Source: Kribbella catacumbae DSM 19601 (GTDB lineage: Bacteria; Actinomycetota; Actinomycetes; Propionibacteriales; Kribbellaceae). Taken from it: a stretch of DNA of 63,456 nt. Position 1 is the stretch's first letter; each line of letters opens with the position of its first letter. Position numbers and translations under genes: made by a program. The notes beneath the pieces were generated by a model, which saw nothing but the letters and a program-made list of their open reading frames with translations, did not search any database and was not told where the DNA came from. The stretch spans positions 13,876-77,331 of the forward strand of contig NZ_AQUZ01000042.1 of NCBI RefSeq assembly GCF_000372465.1, in the 5' to 3' direction. Positions 7,543-15,968 of this stretch are shown here, piece by piece.

Positions 7543-9960
7543 ATGCGCGTAAGGGATAAGGACGATCGAGGCGTCGTCCAGTCAGTGGTTCTGTTCCTGG
7601 GGGTGAGTGTGCTTTCCGGCGCACTCGCAGCGGGCCTGGCGATTCCGTTCGCGGGGCTGGCGGGGTTCACCACCGAGAAGACGGCCGAAACTCTGCAGGA
7701 CCTGCCACAGGAACTGGTGACCCAACCACTGTCGCGCAGGACTCAGATCTATGCCGCCAATGGCCAGCAGATCGCCGAACTGTACGAGCAGAACCGCGAA
7801 CCGGTGAAGCTGGCGCAGATCAACCCGATCATGCTGAAGGCGATCGTCGCGATCGAGGACGACCGATTCTTCGAGCACGGCGCCCTGGACGCGAAGGGCA
7901 CCTTGCGCGCCCTGGTCCGCAACCAGAGCAGCGGCGGCGTCCAGCAGGGTGGTTCGAGCATCACCCAGCAGTTCGTCAAGCTGAGCCTGGTCGAGAAGGC
8001 CAACGCCGCCGGTGACGAGAAGGCGATCGCCGAGGCGACGGCCGACACGTACGAGCGCAAGATCGCCGAGCTGCGTTACGCGGTCGCCGTCGAGAAGCAG
8101 TACTCCAAGAACGAGATCCTGGAGAAGTACCTGAACCTGGCCAACTTCGGCGACGGAACCTACGGCGTGCAAGCCGCGGCCATGCACTACTTCAGAGTGC
8201 CCGCCTCCAAGCTGACACTGCCCCAGGCAGCGATGCTCGCCGGCCTGGTGAAGAACCCCACCGGCTACGACCCGACGAACTACCGCGGTCGCGCGAAGGA
8301 ACGCCGCGACGTCGTCCTGCGGCGAATGGCCGAACTGAACGTCATCACCGCCAAGCAGGCCACCGCCGCGATGAAGACCAACGTCCTCAACGGCCCGGTG
8401 CTGAAAGTCAAGAACGGCTGCGCCAACTCGCCGTACCCGTTCTACTGCGAGTACGTCGTCTCGAAGCTGCTCGAGAACCCGGCCTTCGGCAAGACCGAGA
8501 AGGCCCGCGAGCACTACATCAAGACGGCCGGCCTCAAGGTCTACACCTCACTCGACCCGAGGATCCAGAAGGCCGCGCAGAAGTCGATCAACCAGCACTC
8601 CAAGCCGACCGACCAGGCGATCGCGGCGATCACGATCGTCGAGCCGGGCACCGGGGTCGTGAAGGCGATGGTGCAGAGCAAGCCCTACGGCAGCGGCAAG
8701 AATCAGACGGCGTACAACTTCAATGTCGAGAAGGCCTACGCCGGCGGTTACGGCGGGTTCCAGAACGGTTCGACGATGAAGGCGTTCACCATCGCCGCCG
8801 CGATCTCGAAGGGCTTCCCGCTCACCCACCGGATCAACTCGCCGCCCCAGATGGACATGTCCGACGCGAAGTTCAGCACCTGCTCGGGGACGACAGAGGC
8901 CTATGGCAAGTGGGTGCCCAAGAACTCGACCAAGGTCTCGGGCGATCTGACGATGATCGACGCCGCCAAGGCCTCGACCAACACCTACTTCATCCAGCTG
9001 TCGCAACAGACCGGGCTCTGCCCGGTCGCGACCATCGCCGCCAAGCTGGGCATGTACGACGCCAACGCGAACGAGCCGCTCAAGCAGGTGCCGTCGATGA
9101 CGCTGGGCGTCGGGAATGTGACTCCGCTGCAGATGTCCAACGCCTACGCGGCCTTCGCGGCGCGCGGCACCTACTGCACGCCGCTGCTGATCACCTCGGT
9201 GAAGAGCTACAACGGCAAGAGCCTCGTCAACAACGGCCCCAACTGCAAGCAGGTGCTGACGCAGGAGGTGGCTGACGGTGTCAACGAGGTACTTCGCAAT
9301 GTGATGCAGCCGGGAGGTACCGGTCAGGCCCTGCGGTTCGGTAAGAGCGACCTGGCCGGCAAGACGGGCACCATCCAGGAGAACAAGGCCGTCTGGTATG
9401 CGGGTTACTCCAACAAACTCGCCGCCGCCTCGGTGGTGGCGGACGCGACTCCGACGTACTCCAACCTCATCGGCCAGACGCTCAACGGCAAGAAAATGTA
9501 CGACGCATCTGGTTCCGGCACTGCTGGTCCACTCTGGGAGACCGCCATGCAGGGCGCCCTGGCGGGGATGCCGACGACCAAGTTCACCCCGCCCACGGAC
9601 AAGACGCGGCGTGGTGACGTGAAGGACCTGCCGTTCCTGACCGGTATGAACCCCGACGACGCGGCGAACAAGCTGCGCTCGATGGGCTTCCAGGCCGAGA
9701 TCGCCCCCGGCCAGGTCGACTCGGCCGAGACGCAAGGCACCGTCGCCTACACCAGCCCGCGGCAGGCCGACGGCGCCCCTGAAGGCGCAAAGGTGACCAT
9801 CTACGTCTCCAACGGCAGCAAGGCCCAGCAACCCCCACCCACCACCGGCACTCCGGGCATTCCGAAGCCGCCGGTCCCCCCGAACACCGGCAAACCAGGC
9901 GGCCCCAACCCCAACTGCCCAATCTGGCACCCGAAGTACCCCAACTGCGGCGGCCGCTAG
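7543..9960 (+). CDS. class A penicillin-binding protein with PASTA domain
   Basis: An 805-residue bifunctional peptidoglycan synthase, PonA2-like. It has a short cytoplasmic N-terminus, one membrane anchor (about residues 12-40), then a GT51 glycosyltransferase with IEDDRFFEHG (catalytic Glu near 104) and GGSSITQQFVK. The transpeptidase shows SxxK at Ser410 (GSTMK), SxN at about 478 (STN) and KTGT at 607-610. A single PASTA domain spans about 690-762. The Pro/Gly-rich tail ends with paired cysteines. Polymerises and cross-links peptidoglycan outside the membrane; PASTA domains bind muropeptides or beta-lactams. The position next to the ArsA-like pair and the metallophosphoesterase matches Rv3682. 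Confidence 0.93.
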   Translation: MRVRDKDDRGVVQSVVLFLGVSVLSGALAAGLAIPFAGLAGFTTEKTAETLQDLPQELVTQPLSRRTQIYAANGQQIAELYEQNREPVKLAQINPIMLKAIVAIEDDRFFEHGALDAKGTLRALVRNQSSGGVQQGGSSITQQFVKLSLVEKANAAGDEKAIAEATADTYERKIAELRYAVAVEKQYSKNEILEKYLNLANFGDGTYGVQAAAMHYFRVPASKLTLPQAAMLAGLVKNPTGYDPTNYRGRAKERRDVVLRRMAELNVITAKQATAAMKTNVLNGPVLKVKNGCANSPYPFYCEYVVSKLLENPAFGKTEKAREHYIKTAGLKVYTSLDPRIQKAAQKSINQHSKPTDQAIAAITIVEPGTGVVKAMVQSKPYGSGKNQTAYNFNVEKAYAGGYGGFQNGSTMKAFTIAAAISKGFPLTHRINSPPQMDMSDAKFSTCSGTTEAYGKWVPKNSTKVSGDLTMIDAAKASTNTYFIQLSQQTGLCPVATIAAKLGMYDANANEPLKQVPSMTLGVGNVTPLQMSNAYAAFAARGTYCTPLLITSVKSYNGKSLVNNGPNCKQVLTQEVADGVNEVLRNVMQPGGTGQALRFGKSDLAGKTGTIQENKAVWYAGYSNKLAAASVVADATPTYSNLIGQTLNGKKMYDASGSGTAGPLWETAMQGALAGMPTTKFTPPTDKTRRGDVKDLPFLTGMNPDDAANKLRSMGFQAEIAPGQVDSAETQGTVAYTSPRQADGAPEGAKVTIYVSNGSKAQQPPPTTGTPGIPKPPVPPNTGKPGGPNPNCPIWHPKYPNCGGR

Positions 9961-9964
9961 GCAC

Positions 9965-9995
9965 AGAAGAGCCCTGTCCTCGACAGGGCTCTTCT
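9965..9995. terminator. bidirectional terminator
   Basis: A perfect 14-bp stem, AGAAGAGCCCTGTC against GACAGGGCTCTTCT, with a 3-nt loop. It lies between the convergent PBP gene and the small membrane-protein gene and can serve both. Confidence 0.85.
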
Positions 9996-9998
9996 GGT

Positions 9999-10379
9999 TC
10001 ACCGCTTGACCACCAGGAACGGCGCGAGCAACGCAACGACCGACGCGGGGTAGACGGACATTGCCCGCCATCCCTGCACACCGAGCCGCCGCCGCAAGGA
10101 CCGGACGATCGCGACCGCTGCCGTGAGCAGTGGGCCGCCGATGACGATCAGGATGATCGCAGCCACTTGAGTCTTGCCGTCATGATCGGCCCCGAATGGT
10201 GCCCACGGGGCATTCGTGGCGGAGCCTATTAGTTGACGAATGAGCAACTCGCCTGCCAAGAGCGGATAGGCAAGGAGCCAGCCGACGGCAACCATCGCCG
10301 CCAAGCCGGACAAGGCCACCCATTTGCCAGTCACGGCGGAGCCTTGTTCACCAGACCTACCGACGATCGTCCGGGACAT
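9999..10379 (-). CDS. small membrane protein, unknown
   Basis: A 126-residue protein with three likely membrane segments (about residues 20-45, 70-92 and 105-123) and basic connecting loops (RSLRRRLG). No family recognised. ATG 10379 is the only start at the beginning of the hydrophilic N-terminus. It converges on the PBP gene across a shared terminator and lies downstream of the YqeY-like gene on the same strand (about 20 bp), so it may be co-transcribed with it. Confidence 0.6.
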   Translation of the reverse strand: MSRTIVGRSGEQGSAVTGKWVALSGLAAMVAVGWLLAYPLLAGELLIRQLIGSATNAPWAPFGADHDGKTQVAAIILIVIGGPLLTAAVAIVRSLRRRLGVQGWRAMSVYPASVVALLAPFLVVKR

Positions 10380-10398
10380 GGCAGCAACCGATTCCGAG

Positions 10399-10866
10399 CT
10401 AGGCGCCGAGTTGGCGTTTTACTTCGGCTGAGACTGTGCCGCCGTCTGCCTTGCCCTTGACCTTGGGTTGGAGGGCGCCCATGACCTTGCCGATGCCGCG
10501 GGGGCCGAGTTCGGCGGCGCCGGTGGTGGCGATGGCTTCGGTGACGAGGGTGGTGATTTCCTCGGGGGTGAGTTGCTCCGGGAGGTACTCGGACAGGATG
10601 TCCGCCTCGGCCTGTTCCTTGAGGGCCATTTCCTCGCGGCCGGCGTCCCGGTACGCCGTGACCGACTCGCGGCGCTTCTTCGCCTCGGCGGTGAGCACCT
10701 CGATGATCTCGGCGTCCGAAAGCTCGCGAGCCTCCTTGCCGGCCACCTCGGCCTTCGTCACGGCCGTCAGCGCCATCCGCAGGGTCGACTTGCGGAGCTC
10801 GTCGCGCGCCTTGAGGGCGGCGGTCATGTCGTCGTGCAGGCGCTGCTTCATCTCGGAGTTGGACAT
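10399..10866 (-). CDS. GatB/YqeY domain protein
   Basis: A 155-residue protein that is essentially one YqeY domain, the helical domain also found at the C-terminus of GatB. Visible signatures are KARDELRKSTLRMAL, AEILSEYLPEQLT-like text and the GKVMG...K...G...V ending. YqeY proteins are thought to bind tRNA-like substrates, but the physiological role is unsettled. ATG 10866 fits the family N-terminus. Divergent from the metallophosphoesterase gene, with only 26 bp between the two starts, so their promoters must overlap. Confidence 0.9.
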   Translation of the reverse strand: MSNSEMKQRLHDDMTAALKARDELRKSTLRMALTAVTKAEVAGKEARELSDAEIIEVLTAEAKKRRESVTAYRDAGREEMALKEQAEADILSEYLPEQLTPEEITTLVTEAIATTGAAELGPRGIGKVMGALQPKVKGKADGGTVSAEVKRQLGA

Positions 10867-10892
10867 GCCCACGATTGTGGCAGGCTGGTGAA

Positions 10893-11831
10893 ATGAGTTC
10901 CCGGGGGCTTGCCGCAACTGCTCTGAAGACCACGGCCGTCGTGTCGGCCGTGGGTGCCGCCTGCGTCGCGTACGCGGCGGCTATCGAGGTGCGCTGGTTC
11001 ACGCTGCGCAGAGTGACGGTGCCGGTGCTGCCGGTGGGTGCCGCGCCGCTGAAGGTGCTGCACCTGTCCGACCTGCACCTGATGCCGACTCAGGAGAAGA
11101 AGATCCGCTGGGTCAATGACCTCGCCCAGCTCGAACCGGACCTGATCGTGAACACCGGCGACAACATCTCCCACCCCGACTCGGTGCTGCCGCTGCTGCG
11201 CGCGTACGGCGCGCTGCTCGACGTACCGGGTGTCTTCGTCTTCGGCTCCAACGACTACTGGAAGCCGCATTTCAAGAACCCGGGGAAGTACCTGCTGCCG
11301 GCCAACAAGCAGCGCCACAAGCCGCACGGCCCGGACCTGCCCTACGAGGAGATGCGGGCCTCCTTCACCGAGGCCGGCTGGGTCGACCTGAACAACGCGC
11401 GCTCCAGCCTCAAGGTCAACGGCCTGCGCCTCGACTTCGCCGGCACCGACGACCCGCACATCAAACGCGACCGGTACGACGAGGTGGCCGGCGAGGTGGA
11501 TCCGGCGGCCGACCTGTCGATCGGCGTGACGCACGCGCCGTACCAGCGGGTGCTGAACGGCTTCGTGGGCGACGGGTATCCGCTCGTCCTGGCCGGTCAT
11601 ACGCACGGCGGTCAGTTGGCTGTGCCGCTCTACGGCGCCCTGGTGACCAACTGCGACCTGGACACGTCCCGGGTCAAGGGCTTGTCCACCTGGGGCTACG
11701 AGGGCCGTCAGGCGGCGCTGCACGTCTCGGCCGGCCTGGGCACCTCGCCGTACGCTCCGGTGCGGTTCGCCTGCCGCCCGGAAGCGACCTTGCTCACGCT
11801 CGTACCGCGGGTCGGCGACAGTGCTGGATAA
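10893..11831 (+). CDS. metallophosphoesterase, membrane-anchored
   Basis: A 312-residue calcineurin-like phosphoesterase with an N-terminal hydrophobic anchor (about residues 5-30). Metal-site motifs in order: HLSDLHL (D-x-H), NTGDN (GD), GSNDYW (GNH-like, with Asp for His), then THAPY and GHTHGGQL. It matches the YkuE/Rv3683 group, which acts on envelope-associated phosphodiesters or lipid substrates. ATG 10893 is used; an upstream TTG at 10875 is possible. It follows the PBP region as in mycobacteria. Confidence 0.88.
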   Translation: MSSRGLAATALKTTAVVSAVGAACVAYAAAIEVRWFTLRRVTVPVLPVGAAPLKVLHLSDLHLMPTQEKKIRWVNDLAQLEPDLIVNTGDNISHPDSVLPLLRAYGALLDVPGVFVFGSNDYWKPHFKNPGKYLLPANKQRHKPHGPDLPYEEMRASFTEAGWVDLNNARSSLKVNGLRLDFAGTDDPHIKRDRYDEVAGEVDPAADLSIGVTHAPYQRVLNGFVGDGYPLVLAGHTHGGQLAVPLYGALVTNCDLDTSRVKGLSTWGYEGRQAALHVSAGLGTSPYAPVRFACRPEATLLTLVPRVGDSAG

Positions 11832-11877
11832 CCCGATTTCGTCCCAGCGGTGGGCGCATGTAAGCTAACGCCGACTT

Positions 11878-11951
11878 CGGGCTGTGGCGCAGCTTGGTAG
11901 CGCGCGTCGTTCGGGACGACGAGGTCGCAGGTTCAAATCCTGTCAGCCCGA
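11878..11951 (+). tRNA. tRNA-Pro (anticodon CGG)
   Basis: Full cloverleaf. The 7-bp acceptor stem is CGGGCTG with CAGCCCG; there is a GCGC D-stem, the anticodon arm is CGTCG-TTCGGGA-CGACG with CGG at the anticodon, and the T-arm is GCAGG-TTCAAAT-CCTGT. Length is 74 nt with discriminator A; CCA is not encoded. A TAAGCT -10-like box lies about 12 nt upstream. Confidence 0.95.
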
Positions 11952-11955
11952 CAGA

Positions 11956-11989
11956 TGAAGGCGGTGGCTCCTCGGAGCCGCCGCCTTCA
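11956..11989 (+). terminator. tRNA-Pro terminator
   Basis: A 15-bp stem (11956-11970 with 11975-11989, one G-T pair) and a 4-nt loop begin 4 nt after the tRNA. Confidence 0.85.
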
Positions 11990-11990
11990 G

Positions 11991-12200
11991 TCATTTCACA
12001 CCACCTACGGCCCGCGTACGTCGTTGGCCGACCTCCCGGCCGAGACCGCGGCCATCCCGACCGTGGCGGTCGACCGCGGCGGCTTCGCGACGTACCACGG
12101 GCCCGGTCAGTTGGTCGGCTACCTGGTGACCGATCTGAAGCAGCGCGGGCCGGTCGACATCGTGCGCCGGGTCGAGAACGGCCTGATCGAGGCCCACTAA
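11991..12200 (+). pseudogene. lipB fragment (octanoyltransferase remnant)
   Basis: About 70 residues read TTYGPRTSLADLP, then VDRGGFATYHGPGQLVGYLV, then DIVRRVENGLIEA. This is the central RGG-TYHGPGQLVGY signature of LipB, the enzyme that moves octanoyl groups from ACP to lipoyl domains. The N-terminal start and the catalytic Cys/Lys-containing C-terminal half are absent: the frame stops at 12200 and nothing LipB-like follows. No start codon or ribosome site is convincing, and the 5' end abuts the tRNA terminator. A relic of a deletion or recombination next to the tRNA; a functional lipB must be elsewhere. Confidence 0.75.
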
Positions 12201-12506
12201 AGTTCAGCAGTTCGGGGAGGTTCTTGGCCGGGCTTGGGGCGGATTTTCTCTTCCAGGCGGTGCAAAAGTCTCCCCGAGCACGCAACGCGCACCCGGACGC
12301 GCACTGCCACCACTACCGAACTCGACACCGGCACTCCGACACGCCGAGGGAAAGCGCTTGCATGGGAGGTTGGATAGTGGTGGCCGTCCGCCCTCACCCA
12401 GAATCCCGCCCTGCGGCCATCGCCAGCTGCCTCACCGCCGGGCCGAACAACCCCCCGACGCGGTCCTTGACAGCACGACGCCCTCCCCAACCAACCGGCA
12501 TTGCCA
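12201..12506. other. intergenic, no gene seen
   Basis: About 300 bp between the lipB relic and the inverted repeat. Open frames here have no start signals or recognisable protein features. Confidence 0.5.
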
Positions 12507-12545
12507 CTAGTGGTGTGCCGGGTTTTTGACGCGACACACCACTAG
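12507..12545. promoter_or_regulatory. 11-bp inverted repeat upstream of membrane gene
   Basis: CTAGTGGTGTG (12507-12517) and CACACCACTAG (12535-12545) form a perfect inverted repeat around a 17-nt spacer containing GTTTTTG. It lies 27 bp before the start of the next gene. It could be an operator, or an RNA hairpin ending readthrough from upstream. Confidence 0.45.
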
Positions 12546-12572
12546 CGTCCAGGTTGTCGATAGCCTGCGGCC

Positions 12573-13040
12573 ATGAGCGACGACAAGCCCGGGCCAGACG
12601 ACCCGACGCTGGCCGACGAAGAGGCGGCGGAAGAAGCCGATGAAGGTCGGTACGACGCGCCGCCGTTGCCGCCACTGCTGATCCTTGCCGTGGTCGGTGT
12701 GCTGACCGGGTTCGTCATCATCGCGCTGGTCTGGCTGAGTGAGCAGGGCTGCGACTGGGTCCGGAACTCACCCACCTGCGGCGCCGCCGGATTCCCGTTG
12801 CTGGTGCTCGCCGTCGTGATCACCATCGTGCTCGGCGCGCTGACACTCAGCCGGCTGGGGATGCCACATCCGAAGCTGGTCGCGTTCCTCGGCGTCGGGT
12901 TCATGCTGCTGATCGTGCTCGCGTTCCTGTCGGACGACCTGTTCTCCACCTGGACGTTGCTGATCGTCCCGGTGCTCACCGCCATCACTTTCCTAGTCGC
13001 ACACCTGATCGCCGGACGGTTGGAGCGAGCCGATGACTGA
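12573..13040 (+). CDS. membrane protein, unknown
   Basis: A 155-residue protein with an acidic N-terminus (about 30 residues, rich in D/E) followed by four predicted membrane helices (about 34-55, 72-93, 107-122 and 126-146) and a short charged end. No known domain recognised; similar acidic-tail four-helix proteins are common in actinobacteria. It overlaps the start of the CBM9-like gene by 8 nt, so the two are translated together. Confidence 0.7.
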   Translation: MSDDKPGPDDPTLADEEAAEEADEGRYDAPPLPPLLILAVVGVLTGFVIIALVWLSEQGCDWVRNSPTCGAAGFPLLVLAVVITIVLGALTLSRLGMPHPKLVAFLGVGFMLLIVLAFLSDDLFSTWTLLIVPVLTAITFLVAHLIAGRLERADD

Positions 13041-13737
13041 TCTCCCCCACTACCCCTGCCACCGCACGACCACCCCACTCCCGATCGACGGCACCCTGAC
13101 CCACCCCGCCTGGGCGAACGCCCCGTGGACCGGCGACTTCGTCGACATCCGCGGCGCCGACGCCACCACGCCCAGATTCCGGACCAGGGCCAAGCTCCTG
13201 TACGACGACGAGTACCTGTACGTCGGCGGGCAACTGGAGGAGCCACACGTCTGGTCGAGCATGACCGAGCCGAACACCTGGCTGTACGAGGAGAACAACT
13301 TCGAACTGTTCCTCGACCCCGACGGCGACGGCCAGAACTACTACGAGTTCGAGATCAACCCGCTCGGCACGATCTGGGAACTCTCCCTGCCCAAGCCGTA
13401 CTCCGAGGGCGGGGTCCCGGTCGATCCGGACAACCTGCCGGGCCTGCGGACCGCAGTACGGGTGGAGGGGACGCTGAACGATCCGGCGGACACCGACACC
13501 GGATGGACCGTCGAGGTGGCGCTGCCGTGGGCCGACCTGGCGAAGTACAACCGGAATCAGACGCCGCCGTCGCCCGGTGACGAGTGGCGGATGAACCTGA
13601 TGCGGATCGAGTGGGACCACGAGGTGGTGGCCGGCGAGTATCGCAAGGGCAAGGAGCAGGACTTCTGGGTCTGGTCGCCGCAGTACGTGGTGGACATGCA
13701 CAAGCCCGGCCAATGGGGCGTACTCCGGTTCGAATGA
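13033..13737 (+). CDS. carbohydrate-binding family 9-like protein
   Basis: A 234-residue protein with the CBM9-like beta-sandwich pattern: the opening IDGTLTHPAWANAPW, the LYDDEYLYVGGQLEEP strand pair, NFELFLDPDGDGQNYYEFEINPLG and the late WTVEVALPW. Such modules bind sugars at chain ends and often stand alone in actinobacteria. No signal peptide is visible, so it may be cytoplasmic or leave by another route. ATG 13033 overlaps the upstream membrane gene. Confidence 0.85.
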   Translation: MTDLPHYPCHRTTTPLPIDGTLTHPAWANAPWTGDFVDIRGADATTPRFRTRAKLLYDDEYLYVGGQLEEPHVWSSMTEPNTWLYEENNFELFLDPDGDGQNYYEFEINPLGTIWELSLPKPYSEGGVPVDPDNLPGLRTAVRVEGTLNDPADTDTGWTVEVALPWADLAKYNRNQTPPSPGDEWRMNLMRIEWDHEVVAGEYRKGKEQDFWVWSPQYVVDMHKPGQWGVLRFE

Positions 13738-13883
13738 AGACCGCCGTTCGACGGGATTCCGGGGATCAAGAGCCTGCAACTGCTGGGAAAGAGGCGCGGC
13801 TTCCGGGTGATCACCTGATCACCCCCGGCCGGTAGACCGACCCCGCCCCGGCAGCCGAGCGGGGCGAGGCGACAATGAGTCAT

Positions 13884-13916
13884 ATGGAGTTCGCCGACGA
13901 GGGGCGCCTCGATTGA
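13884..13916 (+). CDS. possible 10-residue leader peptide
   Basis: A minimal ORF (MEFADEGRLD then TGA) whose stop overlaps the TTG start of the downstream ATPase gene as TTGA. It could couple or attenuate translation, but it has no clear ribosome site of its own. Confidence 0.2.
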   Translation: MEFADEGRLD

Positions 13917-15904
13917 CTGCCGAAGCCACCGCCGTCCAGCGCCCTGAGGCGCATGGGCTGGTCGGCCGTGAGGAACTGCTGGCAGAGCTCGTGGAGGCAC
14001 TCGCTGCAAGCCGCCTGGTGACACTTGTCGGCCCCGGCGGCGTCGGCAAGACAGCACTGGCAACTGCCGCCGCAGCATCGACTGCAGGCGACGTCCGCGT
14101 CGTCGAGCTGGTGTCGATGGCGCCAGCCGACGATCTGGCGCCGGCCGTGATCGACGCGCTGGGACTGCGGAACGAGTCGCTGGTCCATGCGTTGGCCGGG
14201 CGTGACCTGTTGCTGGTGCTGGACAACTGCGAACACCTGGTCGATGCGGTTGCCCGGCTGGCCGGCGAGTTGCTGAATGGTTGCCCAGGGCTACGAATGC
14301 TGGCGACCAGCCGGGAGGCGCTCAGGGTGCCGGGCGAGACGCGGTTCGCAGTACCGGGGCTGGCACAGGATGATGCGGTGCGGTTGTTCGCCGAGCGGGC
14401 GCGGGCAGCCGACCCGATGTTCCGGCTGGACGCGGCGACTTTGCCGACAGTCGAGCGGATCTGCGCGCTGCTGGACGGCTTGCCGCTGGCCATCGAGTTG
14501 GCGGCCGGGCGGGTGGACTCGGTTCCGCTGGAGGACATCACGATCGCCTTCCTCCATCACGAGAGACGCACCGACAGCCTGCGCAAGGCCATCGTGTGGA
14601 GCTGGGACCTGTTGCCACCGGTCGAACGCGTCATCGCTGCCCGGCTCGCGATCTTCTCCGGTGGCGCGAACGCGGAGTCGGTGGCAGCCGTCCTCGACCT
14701 ACCGCAGCCCGTCGCCACCCGCCTGCTCGCCGCGTTGACCGAGCGCTCTCTCCTGACGCTGACCAACGGCCGCTACCGGATGCCCGAGACGATCCGCGCG
14801 TACGCCGGGGAGCAACTCACGCCGGCCGAGACGGACGACCTGCGCGCCCGGCAGGCGGCGTACCTGCTGAGGCTTGTGCGCCAAGCCGACCCGCACCTGC
14901 GCGGACCGGATCAGTTGCTCTGGGCAAGTTCTCTGAAGCAGGAGAGCGACAACCTCCGTGCGGCGATCAGGTGGGCGGTCGAGCACGATCAACGGCTCGG
15001 GCTCGAACTGGTCGCCGGGCTTTCGACGTACTGGTGGATGCACGGCCTGCGGGGTGAGGCAGCGAGAGCTGCGCACGGGCTGCTCGCAGTACTCGGTGAG
15101 GTGGTGCCCGATGGGCTTGCCGAGGAGTACTTGCTCGCCGCCCTGCATGCGGCCGGCTCCGGTCGGGTGGACGGCGTCGAGCAGGCGCGCGCCATCGTCG
15201 AGGAGCTGGACGAGCCGTTCAGGCATCCGATCACGGTGTTGTTGTGGTCGCTCGTCCTCGGTCCGTTCGCGCCGCCGGAGTTCGTCTCCGAAGTACTGGA
15301 TCGTAACGAGCTCAGCACCGACCCCTGGACGCTGGCCGCGCTCCAGCTCTGCGCCGGCTACCCCGGTCTGACGGGTACTGCGGCTGTAGACGCGGAGGGG
15401 ATCCTCCAGTCGGCGCTGACCCAGTTCCAGCTGATCGGTGACCGGTGGGGCATCTCGCTGGCGCTCAACGCGCTGGCAGAGCTCGCCGCTTGGTCCAACC
15501 GGCTCGACCTCTCCGCCAAGCTGATCGGCCAGGCGCTGTCGATCGCCGACGAGCTAGGCTCCGACGAGGAGGCCGCGCTCCTGCTGTGCCGTCGCGGCGA
15601 CCTCCACCTGCGGCTGGGCGAGCTGGGCGCCGCCGAAGAGGACTACGGCCAGGCCCTGGTACGAGCGGAGCGCGTCGGCCTCCCCGAGTCCTCCGCGGCC
15701 GCCCGGATCGGCTTGGCCAGGACAGCGCGGTACGACGGCAATCTCCCGAAGGCGCAGGAGCTGGCCGAGCAAGCGATGGCCGACTGCCCCGCTGGCTGGG
15801 TCGGGGCAGACCTGGCGACGACAGAGATCCTCAGCGAGCTGGCCGCGATCGCAGCCGCCGCAGGCAACCCGCCGGTGCCCTGTGGCTCTGGCCACAGCCG
15901 GTGA
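13913..15904 (+). CDS. NB-ARC-type ATPase with TPR-like C-terminus
   Basis: A 663-residue STAND-like ATPase. Walker A GPGGVGKT is at 40-47, Walker B LLLVLDN near 102, the sensor LATSRE near 130 and GLPLAIEL near 190. A helical region from about 300 onward resembles TPR arrays. It looks like the ATPase half of AfsR/LuxR-type regulators but lacks any DNA-binding domain at either end, so its output is unknown. TTG 13913 is chosen because GAGGGG lies 8 nt upstream and the fold begins at once. The C-terminus stops abruptly within what looks like a TPR region. Confidence 0.8.
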   Translation: MTAEATAVQRPEAHGLVGREELLAELVEALAASRLVTLVGPGGVGKTALATAAAASTAGDVRVVELVSMAPADDLAPAVIDALGLRNESLVHALAGRDLLLVLDNCEHLVDAVARLAGELLNGCPGLRMLATSREALRVPGETRFAVPGLAQDDAVRLFAERARAADPMFRLDAATLPTVERICALLDGLPLAIELAAGRVDSVPLEDITIAFLHHERRTDSLRKAIVWSWDLLPPVERVIAARLAIFSGGANAESVAAVLDLPQPVATRLLAALTERSLLTLTNGRYRMPETIRAYAGEQLTPAETDDLRARQAAYLLRLVRQADPHLRGPDQLLWASSLKQESDNLRAAIRWAVEHDQRLGLELVAGLSTYWWMHGLRGEAARAAHGLLAVLGEVVPDGLAEEYLLAALHAAGSGRVDGVEQARAIVEELDEPFRHPITVLLWSLVLGPFAPPEFVSEVLDRNELSTDPWTLAALQLCAGYPGLTGTAAVDAEGILQSALTQFQLIGDRWGISLALNALAELAAWSNRLDLSAKLIGQALSIADELGSDEEAALLLCRRGDLHLRLGELGAAEEDYGQALVRAERVGLPESSAAARIGLARTARYDGNLPKAQELAEQAMADCPAGWVGADLATTEILSELAAIAAAAGNPPVPCGSGHSR

Positions 15905-15968
15905 GGCTCGCCGGATCCGCGGGTGCTGGTTAGAGTCGAGCGACACCAACCTGCAATGGAGCAGCCTG

